NCBI RefSeq assembly: GCF_026914265.1 | Contig: NC_069136.1 | Coordinates: 36,625,406-36,689,405 of the forward strand | Source: Mya arenaria | Lineage: Eukaryota; Mollusca; Bivalvia; Myida; Myidae | Reading direction: 5' to 3' | Length of the DNA stretch: 64,000 nt | In this document: positions 47,511-59,729 of the stretch, in pieces | How positions within the stretch are numbered: position 1 is the first letter of the stretch | Layout of the letters: the number at the start of each line of letters is the position of its first letter | Made by a program: the position numbers and the translations under genes | Notes under the pieces: model-generated | What the model saw: only the letters and a program-made list of their open reading frames with translations | Told to the model about the DNA's origin: nothing | Database searches by the model: none

Positions 47511-48468
47511 GATGCATATTGAAATTGCAGGCCTGAAAGCCCTTGGTAATAGGTTGCAACACAGTTGGACACATGCTCTAGAACAGGCCAATGTTGCAAC
47601 ATCTTGAAATGCAGATTCTCTTTTCTTAAGGCCTGATATGTTGGCAAAACCTTCCATGCACATGAGGTAACAGCATGTGCCATGTACTGTCTTGTTTTAC
47701 GGGCATTTATTGCTAGATATGAACCAGAGATTCGTAACAGCGTTTTTGAAAACATTACAGAAGTATTTGTAGAAAAAAATACTTAAAACAAGTACCGCTC
47801 ATTCAGGGGAGGGGATATAACCTAATTGAGAATAAAACTATTTGTTAAGAGTTAAGTTTCTCTGTTTGATTGTGGAATTAATGCGGACGGGATAAGGGAG
47901 GGAAATTTCGTCCAATCGTCACCAAACTTGGACAATATGTGTATTGGCAGAATATCTCGGCCAACCCCAATAACCATTTATTTTGCCAAAATCCTTTCAG
48001 AGCAATTGCTGTTGTTTTGCTTTACACACGCAAACTATATTTTGTCCGCGGTGTACTGGTGGAAATGTCTTAAGATCATCAAACTTGGAAAACGTTTATA
48101 TGGGCAGATTATCGCGGCCAAATTTTATTACCAGCCTTTTTGCACCAGTCACTTCAAAGGTATGGCCATTGAATTGATTTTATTACACAAACTTTATGCT
48201 GCCCCTATATTTCCTAGGAGCTTTTTTTCTTTCTCGATCATCATCAAATTTGGAAAATATTAGTATGGACAATACACCTCTCGGCCCATTTCGATAATCA
48301 GCCATGTCGAACAATCACTTCAGAGTTATGGGCGTTGAATTGCATAAATAACATATCTTTATGTTGTCCTCGATCTAACCCCAGAAGAATTTGTCCATTC
48401 ATCACAATGTTTGAAAAATATGTGATTGAACAGAATAACTCGGCCAGGTTGGATAACAAGCTATATCG

Positions 48469-49208
48469 CACAAGTCACGTCAGAGTTTTAGACTCTTAAC
48501 TGCTACACAAAACTTTTGTAATAAAAAAACATTATTTCCACTTGTATTTAACTTATATCAGTGTGAAATTCTTGATGTTTGAGTCTAATCGTCTTCGAGT
48601 TAATATGTAAATGTAATTAAAAGAACTTCTGGTCCCACTAGGACAAGAACAGGAGCCAATAACTTGCTGTGTCTTTTGTAATGAAGTAAACAACAAAGGC
48701 CGATTTTAAACAGACTTTTATAACGTGACGCACAAGAAAAAAAATATAGTTCATAAACACATAAGTACGATTTTTATCAATATATGATGGAACCCACAAA
48801 ACAAAGGTATGCATGACATCTTTAACATTTTGCACAAGTCACGTCAGAGTTTTCGACTCCAAGCTGCTAAAACTACGCAAACTTTTGTTTAAACAAAATC
48901 ATTATTTCCACTTGTATTTAAGTTGTGTAAGCGTGAAGTTCTTGTTGTTTGAATCTTTTCGTCTCCTAGTTATTAATATGTCAATGTATCCAATTTTAAC
49001 AACTTCCGGTCTCACTAAAACAAGCACAGGAGCCAATTACTTGTTGTGTCTTTTGTAATGAAATAAACACCAACGGCCAATTCAAACCAGACGATTATAA
49101 AGAGGCGCAATGGAAAAAAACATAGTTATTGTACATATAAGCATGTCTTTTATCAATGAATTATGGAACTAACAAAACAAAACTATGCATCACATTTTTG
49201 ACATTTAT
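48469..49208. repeat. 363-bp tandem duplication
   Basis: GCACAAGTCACGTCAGAGTT at 48,469 recurs at 48,832, and the following 360 bp align with roughly 80-85% identity. Just upstream (47,926-48,468) lie diverged units built on CATCAAACTTGGAAAA...ATGGGCAGA...CTCGGCC. The same kind of units occurs at 59,935-60,420. Confidence 0.75.
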
Positions 49209-49581
49209 TTGAGATTTACTTAAATATACAGAAAAGTGCCAATTTATCAAGAAAGTATAACACTTCTATAAAACTAATAAATAGTTCACATTTTCAATAG
49301 CATACGTACATATGTGCTTGATTAACCAAATGAAACACAAACTATTAAAGAAACTGTTTTTAATTCCTGCAGGTTCAATCTTTAGCAATAATACCTGTCT
49401 CTATTCGTTCATGCGTGTTAGTAGGTTTTAAGAGCTAAGCAAATTTTACAATAGGAGATTTTAACAACATTTATTTAAAAAAAACAACTTTGCATTCAAA
49501 CGCAGAAGTGTTACAGGGCAGTTCAAGGTCCCCAATACCTTTCCAAACAACGATGTATATTTACTTTGTCATTAGTGCTTA

Positions 49582-50059
49582 CAGTGTGTGTATATCACGT
49601 GATAAATGACGTCATAACTGCTACGTCGGAAGGCAGTATTTTGCTTCGAATGAAGACTTTAAACAAAGACAACTTTACTATTTCTTCACCATATTAAGTG
49701 AAACATGACGAAGTCTACGCCTCTTATTAAGCCATGACTTCGGTCTTTTACTTGAGTTTGATTGAGTGTTTCTTAAAACACTTTTTCACAAAACCGCCGC
49801 CTGATGTAGTACTGTCAAAACATTATTTTGGAAAGAGGTTTGTCGAAGAGTCGAAGTGTTTGAGAACACTAATCACCTAATCAAACTTCGGTAAAAAAAG
49901 AAGGCGGGGGATCTTTAAGGGGCATAGACTGCCCTTTGTTTCATTTAAAATGGTGAAGAAAAGAAAAATTGTCTTTGTTATAAGTCATCATTCGAATCAA
50001 CATGTTGCCTTCCGACGTAGCATTTGTGACGTAATTTATCACGTGATATACACACACTG
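49582..50059. mobile_element. 478-bp fully palindromic hAT-type MITE with GCTTA duplication
   Basis: The ends CAGTGTGTGTATATCACGTG and its complement are flanked by GCTTA on both sides (49,577-49,581 and 50,060-50,064). The arms are complementary over nearly their full length, including the centre, so the element can form one long hairpin. The arms contain CACGTG and, in the left arm, TGACGTCA. The CAGTG termini with a 5-bp duplication match the hAT element at 17,618. Confidence 0.8.
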
Positions 50060-51711
50060 GCTTAGAACTATTTCAAGAATTATGTGTTTTTGTGTAGCGA
50101 GGAATTGAAATTAGATCACTAGGTTTCCAATATTTGTTCTTCTTTGAAAAATCCACAGGTTTAACCTTATAAACCTTTAATAACTTACTAAATAATGCAT
50201 TTATGGAAAATAAAAATTACTGATAACAAAATTGTAACCGTGTATTTAAAAGCTGAAAACGCAAAAATATTAATGATTGGTGAGTGTTAAAATATTTATT
50301 GTGGTCTACTATAGTCTCATGTTTCTACACCTTTCTTACAAATTAAACTCGGTATCCTTCATAAGAACCATTGTATTCGACATTTATTCATCCTTTTTGG
50401 TATATTTAAATAACTGTAACTAATTGTTGTAAATCTTTTTGGGGAGCAGGAGTGCATCTTTAATCTAACTTTGAAAACTAAGAAATCAACACAAGTTAGG
50501 AAGTGACCCTAAATGTTTTATGAAAGAATGTTTTACTACTGGGCGTGTTTGTTTTCATTGCATCATTGTTAATCCCCAGGCCCCAATCTCTCAAAACTTC
50601 TTCAATCCCTTATACCAGGATTACGCTAGTCACACTTCATTGTATTTTGCATCCCTATAATGCGTAATATTTTCTTTCTTTCTTTCTTTTTTAAGAGATT
50701 TTAGACTTTTAGTCTTCATAAGAAAAAATGTTTTTGACGTGCATCATTCATTTTTGATATATCTAAAAAATTGAATTTATTTTTTTAAATCTTATTTGGG
50801 AGTAAGAATTAATTTTAAATCAATATATGCTGAGATAAGGTGACTATAAATTAATTGCAAGATGTTTATCCCCGCCCGCCCCCTCTATACGCCGCCCCTT
50901 TTATTGTATAGACTAAAAAAATGTTGACCTAGGGTCTGTATTTGCGTATGGGTCCGGCACTGTCCGGGAACGGGGTTAATTCGTACCTACGCTGTTGCTG
51001 CGTTACGATCGTCTTAACACATGTATAATTTTTATAGTCCCTCGTGCAATAAGAATGAGCATAAACACATATTCAGCTGTGGAACAGTCATCTAAGAACA
51101 AAAAATAAATAAAAAAATAAAATGTCACCCCACCACCTTTTAAAACAAATTTGATGAAAATCTAGCAATGGGATTATATTGGCCTAATTAACATTGTACA
51201 TTGTAACTTTATCTTAACAATAACTATATTCTAATAATCATGACCGCATAAAGTTGATTTGAATTATGTGCCGATTTGCCTTAGCTTTATGGTGCCGAGT
51301 CGACAAAGTGCCCAATATGTTGGTGCCAAATTAACTAGGCCGAATTATCTTGGTGTCCAAGTTACCGTAAATATAACACCAGCCTAGGAGCATGCTTACA
51401 TACATGTTGCTATATTATGTAATATATTAACATAAAGCTCATTTTCATGTAGGTATGTACAGCTTATTATCAAATTCAAGTATTTACAAACACATATGTA
51501 AATAGCATATAATTCTGAAACATAAGTTATACTACACAAAAATATTAAACAACTGCTTTTTCGTCGTGTTAAGCAAATAGCAAAGTTTAACAAATGGTAA
51601 AAAATATAGCTTTTCATTTTAAAATCAATTATATACATAGACAAGCTAACTAAATGTATATACTATTTAAAAGCCGAAGCAAAATAAGTCTCTTGGTCAT
51701 GAGAAACACAA

Positions 51712-54700
51712 CTAGTTATCATCTTTATCGATTAAGTTCGTATCATATTCATATATGAAATTGAATCCCTTTATTCCGAATAAGGTGTAGCCTTTCTCAA
51801 TAAGAAGATCTGTTATAGCAACCTGACTTTCGTGAGTCCTGTGCACGAATTCTAGTATAATGTATATTGGGCGGAATCCATGTTCTACCCACTGACGTAT
51901 GATCTGGAACGGGAAGAGTAGTGATAGAAATTATTGGTCAACTTTATATTTTTTCAAATGAGAAGATAATACTCAAGTTTTTCAATACATGTCTTTCAGT
52001 ATTTCAGTAGTCAGACGTTATTGAATTTAATCAGGTGAAGCGGTAGATTTTAACAGTGACCAGCTTAATATGTGGTTGGTTTACAAAACATTATGTCGAC
52101 CGTTTCAAGCATAGAAATTGTAAGTATATGTTTACATAAAAATGATTATGCAATCTAACAATCTTTCACCATCGCTTAAAGTACAAAGCTAAGCAGAATG
52201 ACCAAAGATTAAACGATACCCGTTTATAGGCAGTTAAATGGCACAATGTTAATGCCGCGTAGACACTAACCGATGGACAGAAGACGTTTTTTCCATCCTC
52301 AGATTGGTAAATACAAATATATGGCCGTGCTATCTTGCCCACGAGCAAAGACAAATAAAAAGTACTCGTATGGAACTCCTTTTTTTCACTTAGTACAAAA
52401 GAGTTCGAGCGAAAAAAAAATACAATTTACTATACTTTGTTTATCTGAGGTGGGAGGAAAAGCATGTACCATGGCCGCTCATGTAAGATAGGTTCTTCTC
52501 CCACCTCAGATAAGTAGATCCATTAATTTAGCTATGCTAGAAATTCTTATCTTGACCACGGGCGAAGATAAAATGCCCGTATGGAACTTTTTAATGGTCT
52601 CCACATTGTAATTACCTTAAAGACTGTCGTCTGTAGCATTATGGAAATATTTTCTTGTGGTAATATTTAGAACGGTAATAATTATTTTTCGCTTCAAATG
52701 TCACCATAAAACGGTTATCACGCACCTTTCAAGAAATAATGCTTCACTCTCCTTAGAACTATTTAAAGACCGATTTGACTAATAACATTATCTGAATCGC
52801 TGCGCGCATATCCATGACAACCACGAATTATCGCATATCCATGCGCAATTATTTTTACTAAGCACAAAAGAGTTCCAGCAAAAAATACATTTTTACTTAA
52901 TTTTGTTTAACTGAGGTGGGTGAAAAAGCATCTACCATAGCTGCTCGTGTAAGATAGGTTCATCCCGACACTCGCGCATGGTGTTTTGTGGTAACTCGGT
53001 AAACCTCGTTTCCGCAAAACACCATACGCTCAGGTCGGGATGAACCTATCTTACACTCTCGCCCATGGAAGATACTAATAATCCCAACAGTTGCGCATGG
53101 TGAGGAATCATGTGACTTAAAGGGGTTCTCACATGGGTCACTACAGGTCACAACCGATGTAGACGTAAATTTCTAAATAACCATTTTTGACAGAAAATAT
53201 ATGAAAGTATTTCGAAGCTTATAAAAGACTATGCTTTGTTCGGCTTATAAACGTATGAATTGTGACCAATGTGAGAACCCCTTTAAGTCACGTGAATTCT
53301 CACCCGGATATAACATGATGAAAATAGAGGCAGACATATCAATATATTAATACATACTCTGATTCGCAATATTTCAGATGGCAGTATCAATTAGAAATGG
53401 TAATTCCTGGTCGTAATGAGATACATTTTGTGCTGGGGTATAAACTTACTCAATAAGAATATAATATTGTAAACATTGCTTTTAGTCAGGTTTCTTATTG
53501 TATTTACAAGACCTACTATATGTCTAAAAGAAGAAAGAAATCGATTTATGTTATGCACCATTTATATAATGATTTAATAACTCTTCAAACTCATTTTATC
53601 AACAAAGGCATTTCTTGCGCTTTCTAAATGAATTTGTCAAATATATTGCTATATATTGATCACCTAAAATATTGTACCATTTACCACATTGCTTGTTGAT
53701 GTAATTTGTACACTCATTATGTTTTATGACAAAAATAACGGATTGTTATAGATTGAAAATTCCAAAAAGAAAAAAAATAAAAAAAAAAGATTACTTGAAT
53801 TTACTCAGAGAATTTTCGTTGTTCGCTGGTTGATATGATGGTCCGAGAATGTGCATTTGATAAGTCAATCCGATAACATACAAAACACAGCATTGGAAAC
53901 ACTATTCATTAGCAATTTCAGAGCAGTCAGTAGACTCTTGAGCAAGGGGATTGACTCACATATGCTTTGTCACTTAAATATCTACCTGAGGGCAGAATGT
54001 CAAGAAGTACATTAAAAATTGAAGGATATATTTAGGAAGTTAGCATTGACCTGAAACGTTTGGGATTTAACTTGATTGGTAATGAAAGCCTCGAGTATAA
54101 TTCTATGCAAAGCCCTACACGTATATCAACGTACCGAATTCCACTGTAGAAAATAAGCATGGAAAAATGTAGGAAAAAGGGCAACTTATGGTCGGACGCT
54201 TTTGTGGTGATCAGTATCACGTCGCGTTTGGTGTGTAAACACGTATCCGTCGAGAATTGTCATGGTTGTCATGAACTGTTTTACAAAAACTTTACCGTTA
54301 GTCATTCAACACGTAAATTCATACCCTCATGTGAACTTCAATAAATATACAAAAAATGTATATTAATATTCAATGAAACCCAATGCATCACTAATGGTAT
54401 TGTATCTCCAAGAGATAGTGTCTCCTAATAAGTATAGTAAGTCCTAATTAGTAGATAATTAGTCATTATGACTGGATACAAGGTAATTATTACGACATTG
54501 TATCTCCTGCATACGAGATAGTATCTCATCATACAAAGACATTTATCTCGTATCTAGGATATTTCATATCGTACTAAGGACCTATTATATGCATATTTCT
54601 TCGTAAAGAGGGCTGAGTATGTCATAATTAGGACTTTTTTGTCATAATAAGGACCTTGCATATCTTAATAACGAGATAAGCAACTTAATATGTGTGGCTT

Positions 54701-56457
54701 TAGGAAGATTCCATATTAAATATATACTAATTAACCTTGTCTTCCATTCCTTCCACGTCGATAGACAACACTCCAAAATGTTTTGGAACTTTGTACTTTG
54801 AAACAAACGTCTTCACTGAATAACTCGGAACCTCTACATAGTTTGAGTCTTGTTCTTCTTCGGATACTATTCTGCTTTGCATAGAAAACAAATCTGCTGA
54901 CACATGAAGTTTTTCTTGGCCATCATGATCACTTATCACAGCATGAACATAGTGCACACTCTGGTCTTGGTGCTGGTTGGTCAGTCTGAAACATGAATAT
55001 AAGGCTTAAAAATATGGTTGAGAATTTTTTTTATCATTTGTTTGATTTCAATCTATTAAAGCCGTAACTCAAAAGCGGTTCTTTATATATTTACATGGAA
55101 CTTATTACACATTTATAAAAATAGATTCGTCACAAACTCTAACACTGGTCCGTAAGTACGCGTCGAGTTATAATATTTCATCAATACAATAACATCGGCG
55201 TGCGCTTGCACTTTTCTTACTGGCACTACACTGAAATTGGGGCCTATTGCGGACCATTCTGTCCATGGTATGAGCTGTTATTATGTAACTGGAAGTCATG
55301 GTCATATTGTATGCATGGTTTATTCTTTGAACTGTTCTTTATCCATGTGATTACAAACAAGTCTCATTTAACAGTATGATTGACGTTTATCACTCGACCA
55401 TATTAATCGGCTTTGACATAGACTATCAACAGTTTGCCGGAGATGGCACAGATGTTACGATTCAACATGGCTTGATCCGTCTTGCAACCGCGAGATTCCT
55501 TGCATTTTTGTTTTTAAGTTGACAGTGGCGTTTTTTATATCATGTACTTCAAAAGAAGGACGAACTATTATATTTTATTTCCAATTTCAATGTTCAATAT
55601 TTAAGCAATTTTTTTAATGACCTACATGTTATAACAATATTTGACTTACTTCTCAAGCTTACTTCTGTTTTTTTCAAGCATGAAACAAACAGATAAAGTG
55701 CACTTCTCACGATAAACCTTGTATGTGTTTTTCTACCTTGCAAAATGAATTTATCGCTAATTGTGACTTTGATCTTATGTGTATACTAAACTATTTATGG
55801 AGTTGCTTAAAGAAAAGTTATTTATAAATTGTTCTCCCTACATTTCAGATTAAAGCTGTGTACCAATCGAGCTAAATGAATAAATATAAACTGTACATGT
55901 ACATACCCGTCATGGTTTTTCTTCGCTAAATCCAGCTGGTCTCTCTGAGGTTCTACTAGAATGGCACTCCAACCCATTTGTATGAAGTTATACGAATTGC
56001 TGGACAGCAGGCCATCATTTGCTCCGATTTCGACAACTAGCTTTTTCCATGGCTCGGCTTTCTGACGTTGCATCTGTTCTAATATGAAGAGAAATTCACC
56101 TGCGCTAGATACATCAAACCCCAGTCTGCTGATTGTTTTTCCACAGTTTTCTGATTCATGCTCCATATAAATCCTCGCAATAGTGTTGTCAATGAGATAT
56201 TTAAATCCTTCGTCCTTTCCTTGGGCGACAATGTGTCTGAAAGAGTTGTATCTGGCAAGAGTTGCAATAATTGATAGATGTGATGATGAAAAATCATTGA
56301 TCAGATGTTTTACTTGCATTAACGAAAATAAAATCAGAGTGTTTATGAAAAGCAACTCAATAATGACACAAACGATTGTAATTATAATACATCCTCGGAT
56401 AATATATTTGCATGAACGTATATATTTTGAGTGGCGCCACATTTTGAATGTTGCCAT
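51712..56457 (-). CDS. FkbM-family methyltransferase gene B, complete (330 aa)
   Basis: FkbM-type enzymes transfer a methyl group from S-adenosylmethionine to an oxygen of small molecules or sugars; the substrate here is unknown. The exons are 55,907-56,457 (ATG at 56,457; donor GTATGT), 54,736-54,985 (acceptor TTTCAG; donor GTTAAT) and 51,712-51,903 (acceptor TTCCAG; stop TAG). Phases 2 and 0 are consistent. An N-terminal hydrophobic segment (residues about 19-48, IIITIVCVIIELLFI) predicts a single membrane anchor, so a secretory-pathway enzyme is likely. The SAM motif is KKLVVEIGANDGLLSS, then VEPQRDQL. Exon 2 has the family motif HFGVLSIDVEGMEDK and exon 3 reads RQWVEHGFRPIYIILEF. Intron 2 (51,904-54,735) contains several foldback repeats. 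Confidence 0.88.
52441..52513. repeat. Short inverted repeat in FkbM B intron
   Basis: TTATCTGAGGTGGGAG and its complement are separated by about 40 bp. A related half (TTATCTGAGGTGGGAGAAAA) is at 63,818 in the right segmental copy. Confidence 0.7.
52947..53056. repeat. 110-bp hairpin in FkbM B intron
   Basis: Arms of about 42 bp (GTGTAAGATAGGTTCATCCC ... and its complement ending at 53,056) flank a loop of about 25 bp. A few mismatches occur, mainly CGACACTCGCGCATGG against CCATACGCTCAGGTCG. The phrase ATGTAAGATAGGT also appears at 52,482 and 63,853. Confidence 0.8.
53106..53297. mobile_element. 192-bp MITE with 36-bp inverted ends
   Basis: The left end ATGTGACTTAAAGGGGTTCT and its inverted partner near 53,260-53,297 match over about 36 bp. 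TTAA is inside the inverted repeat, so it cannot be read as a target duplication. There is no coding capacity. Confidence 0.7.
53298..54735. other. Intron sequence with TATCTC/GAGATA short repeats
   Basis: From 54,400 to 54,690 the phrases TATCTC, GAGATA, TAATTAGGAC and CTAATTAG recur in both orientations. No exon was found between the FkbM B exons. Confidence 0.5.
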
Positions 56458-56910
56458 AATGAATTAAAGGTCTCTTATGAAAAAAGGAAGTATTGTAGTA
56501 AAGCTGGTTTTTATGACGGAATGGTCGTTGCTACATTCTACTCCCCAATTGATGCTACGTTTAAGTTGATGATACGTTAACGTTGATTTCGTTACTGCTA
56601 TGTTACGTCCGCATTTAGATATCAAGTGTCAGGGTAGCTGATTCAGCACCGGTACACGTTACTACCCTAAAAAATAATAAACACAATCAGGAAATCTTCA
56701 CACAGATTAAAGTAGTTATTTTAACAAGTCCAGCACAGTTTAAGGTAAAATCCTAAAGTATAATCGTGACAATAAGTTTAGTAATGTGTTTAATAATGCT
56801 CAATTTCTTGGTGCGCCAGTTTTAATCATTTAAATTTTACCTGAAAAAAAATACTTAAGATATCAACTGAAGCGTTTACACATGTTGACAACTCGACCAC
56901 GTGATATCAC

Positions 56911-57263
56911 TTAAAGCTGCTCTCTCACAGATTGAACATTTTGACACCTTTTTTATTTTTTGTCTTGGAACGAGCCAATTTATATGAAAATACATGGAAC
57001 TAGTGATAAAAGACTACTGGCAAAAGTCGGATCGCAGATGCTCATAGTTTAGTTCAAAAGTTGATGTTTTATGCATTTTTCATAAACCGTTAGAAACGCT
57101 TTTAGCCATAAAACAATAATTGTCGACGGAAATATGAAAATCTGCGATCTGATCTATTCTAGTTTTATATCACTTCTTTGCAGATATTTACGCAAGAAAT
57201 GGCTCATTCCAAGACAACAACAAAAAGTTGCCAAAACAGTAATCCTGTGAGAGTGCAGCTTAA
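56911..57263. mobile_element. 353-bp MITE with TTAA at both ends
   Basis: AGCTGCTCTCTCACAG and the complement of CTGTGAGAGTGCAGC form the ends, each next to TTAA (56,911-56,914 and 57,260-57,263). The interior is largely self-complementary (GATCGCAGAT/ATCTGCGATC; ATGGCTCATTCCAAGACAAC against the left arm). TTAA targeting is known for piggyBac and Kolobok. Confidence 0.75.
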
Positions 57264-57716
57264 ATGTATGTATGAAAAGATTTGCAAAGTCAAGTCATTA
57301 ATGTCTTGTTCTTAATGCAATCGACTGCAAGCTGCTGAAACATAAAAAATAAACTTCAAAGTTTCGTAAATTGAAGTTTTATCTATTTAATTATAATAAT
57401 GACTCAAGGTATTCACTACCGTCAAAAATATTCATAATATAACAAATAATTATTGACAAAAGATGTATGCCTGATAGTAGTACAGAGTGCATGAATTTCA
57501 ATCCTCTTAATTTGTTGAAACATGAGGAAAGTAAAGGTTCTGATATTCGCCACCATGAACGATTACTAGAGCGCTCTATTAAACTCGAAGCGAGAATTCC
57601 CTAAAAGAAATATCGTTCAGATAAAACCTATGTTGGCAATAAAAAACAAAAGTGTCGAAACCAGAAACAAACATTTGTGTTATGCACCAGTCTATTGTTA
57701 ACACGCCCCCCCCCCA

Positions 57717-57966
57717 GGTCCGGGGAATAGCGGGGACTTTTACTTTCGGTCCAGCCAACCCCGAGTAAAATCCCCGCCATGCGAGGACGAACTGATGGTA
57801 AAATCCCTTCCAAATGCCCCCGCACCCCAGGGGCCCTACGTAAGGCCAATTCCTCGCTATAGTTTGCGCAAAGACAAAACCACTGCAGTCACCCGGCACT
57901 GCGGGGCCACCTGGAAGGTAAAAACACGGCCCATTTCCCCGGCAATCCCCGGTATACCCCCGGACA
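57717..57966. mobile_element. GC-rich 250-bp MITE-like repeat
   Basis: The region is far richer in GC than its surroundings. The start GGTCCGGGGAATAGCGGGGA and the end TCCCCGGTATACCCCCGGAC are imperfectly inverted. A C10 tract precedes it. The ORFs across it are by-products. Confidence 0.6.
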
Positions 57967-58890
57967 TCAAATAAGCATGTACCGATGAATTAATTAAAAC
58001 AAATATTTATACATATAGTCCGTAAAGTAAGCCTTTGGAAATAACATAACATACGCATTTGTCCTTTTAAGATCACTGACCCTATATGGAAAAATATGGG
58101 GTCACCACGTGACCAGTCCCGGACCAATGGCGTTGCGTCATTCATGTTGGAGACGTGATATATATAATTGTATTCTACTATTACCCATGCATTTGTTGGA
58201 AATGATTTGGTTTATACATGTTTCGGGTCATTTAATGTTGTAATATCCTAGTCACTAAGCAAAAGAGTAAACACTTATGAGTCACGAAAGTGATCAAAAG
58301 GAGTGATGACTGATGATTTAATAGTTATATTTTTAATTATCTAATACTTTCTTTTTCAGGCAATAGCCATTCGTCCTGTCAATTTAAATGTCAAACTATG
58401 AAGGGAAGGGAAATAATATAATAAAAGTCGTCAGTATTAAAGAAGCCATTTTAGCCTTCACGTTTTGCCAAATATAACATTACTTTCTACACTCTTTTAA
58501 AGATATGCACACATTGAAGAACAGATGAAAATACTTTCACATTCAGACTCAGAAATGATATAGCGAATGCCATACTTCTTTGTATGGAAGCGTTAACAAG
58601 AACATAAATTAGATTATCTTGCGGGTGTATTAAAATTAGTACTATATATGATTATCAATGGTTTAAATGTCACATGATTTTGCGACCAGAAATGTCAAAG
58701 ACAGTCTGAAACTCTATAAAACACGATATTGTTAAGTCATGGTTTGACCATTTGAGTCTACAGTGTTTAATGTGTATATACGAGTATTATTATATTTTAA
58801 TTTAAACCGGTGTGAACTGCCATTTAAAACGAAAAACTAGTATTGCAATCTTTCAATTGCAGCTGGGGAAATTGCCTAATCCGGAAACAA
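57967..58890. other. Gene-free stretch
   Basis: AT-rich, with no exon, tRNA or clear repeat between the GC-rich repeat and the 28-bp minisatellite. Confidence 0.4.
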
Positions 58891-58896
58891 GGAAAA

Positions 58897-59483
58897 TCCC
58901 CTTCCGATATTTCCCGATCTGAAAATTCCATTCAGAGTATCCCGATCAAAGAATCTCCTTCGAAGTTTTCACAATCAGAGGAGCACCTTCAGAGTATCCC
59001 GATCAAAGAATCTCCTTCGAAGTTTTCACAATCAGAGGAGCACCTTCAGAGTTTCCCGATCAAAGAATCACCTTCAAAGTTTCCAGATCAGAGAATCTCC
59101 TTCAGAGTTTCCCGATCAGAGAATCTCCTTCAGAGTTTCCAAACCAAAGAATCTTCTTCAAAGTTTCCAGATCAGAGAATCACCTTCAGAGTTTCCCGAT
59201 CACAGAACCACCTTCAGAGTTTCCCGATAAGAGATTAGCCTTCAAAGTTTCCCGATCACAGAACCACCTTCAGAGTTTCCCGATAAGAGATTAGCCTTCA
59301 AGGTTTCCAGATCAGAGAATCACCTTCAGAGTTTCCCGATCAGAGAATCACCTTCAGAGTTTCCTGATCAGGAAATCTTCTTCAGAGTTTTCCGATCAGA
59401 GAATCTTCTTCAGAGTTTTCCTATCAGCGAATCTCCTTGAGAGTTTCCCAATCAGAGAATTTCCCTCAGAGTTTCCGATCGGT
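58897..59483. repeat. 28-bp minisatellite
   Basis: The unit is close to CTTCAGAGTTTCCCGATCAG plus AGAATCTC, in about 21 copies. Dimeric 56-bp variants are repeated at 58,948-59,050 and 59,190-59,300. A 131-codon plus-strand ORF across the array reads out Ser/Pro/Lys-rich repeats in changing frames and is not a convincing gene. Confidence 0.9.
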
Positions 59484-59729
59484 CGGAAAACATTTGTAGA
59501 TTTGTTTGCCTGATTTGGAAACAAAACTTCCATTTTTCATAAACCTTTGTAAAATTGTCCTGTGCAAAAGGACATACAGCCTACTACAGGCGCTCTAAAG
59601 TTATGATTGTAGCAAGTTGTGTCTAAAGTCTTACTGTTCAGATTCGTTTTTTATCGTCCTTCCATCCTGAAGCGTTAGTGTATACTTCCATTAATATAAT
59701 TATTCTATGGTTGCAGAAAATATTGCTTA

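Larger units (their letters stand above)
47790..52560. repeat. Tandem segmental duplication, left copy
   Basis: Matching landmarks in the right copy are: AAAACAAGTACCGC (47,790 and 59,733), ACTTGGACAATATGTGTATT (47,926 and 59,948), CCCCAATCTCTCAAAACTTC (50,581, near-match at 60,511), TGTCCGG with TTCGTACCTACG (50,960 and 62,238), the FkbM last exon (51,712 and 63,089) and CCGATGGACAGAAGACG (52,271 and 63,640). The offset drifts between about 11.2 and 12.0 kb because of indels. This copy carries an extra segment at about 48,200-50,500. Confidence 0.75.

Noticed and set aside
47477-47755. 92-codon minus-strand ORF
   Set aside because: It ends in a G-tract next to a microsatellite and has no recognisable domain; I could not support it as coding.
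57679-57700. TTATGCACCAGTC phrase shared with 35,594
   Set aside because: It may be a common repeat end, but with only two short matches and no partner ends I could not define an element.
57579-57899. 106-codon minus-strand ORF
   Set aside because: It overlaps the GC-rich MITE-like repeat, where open frames are expected by composition.
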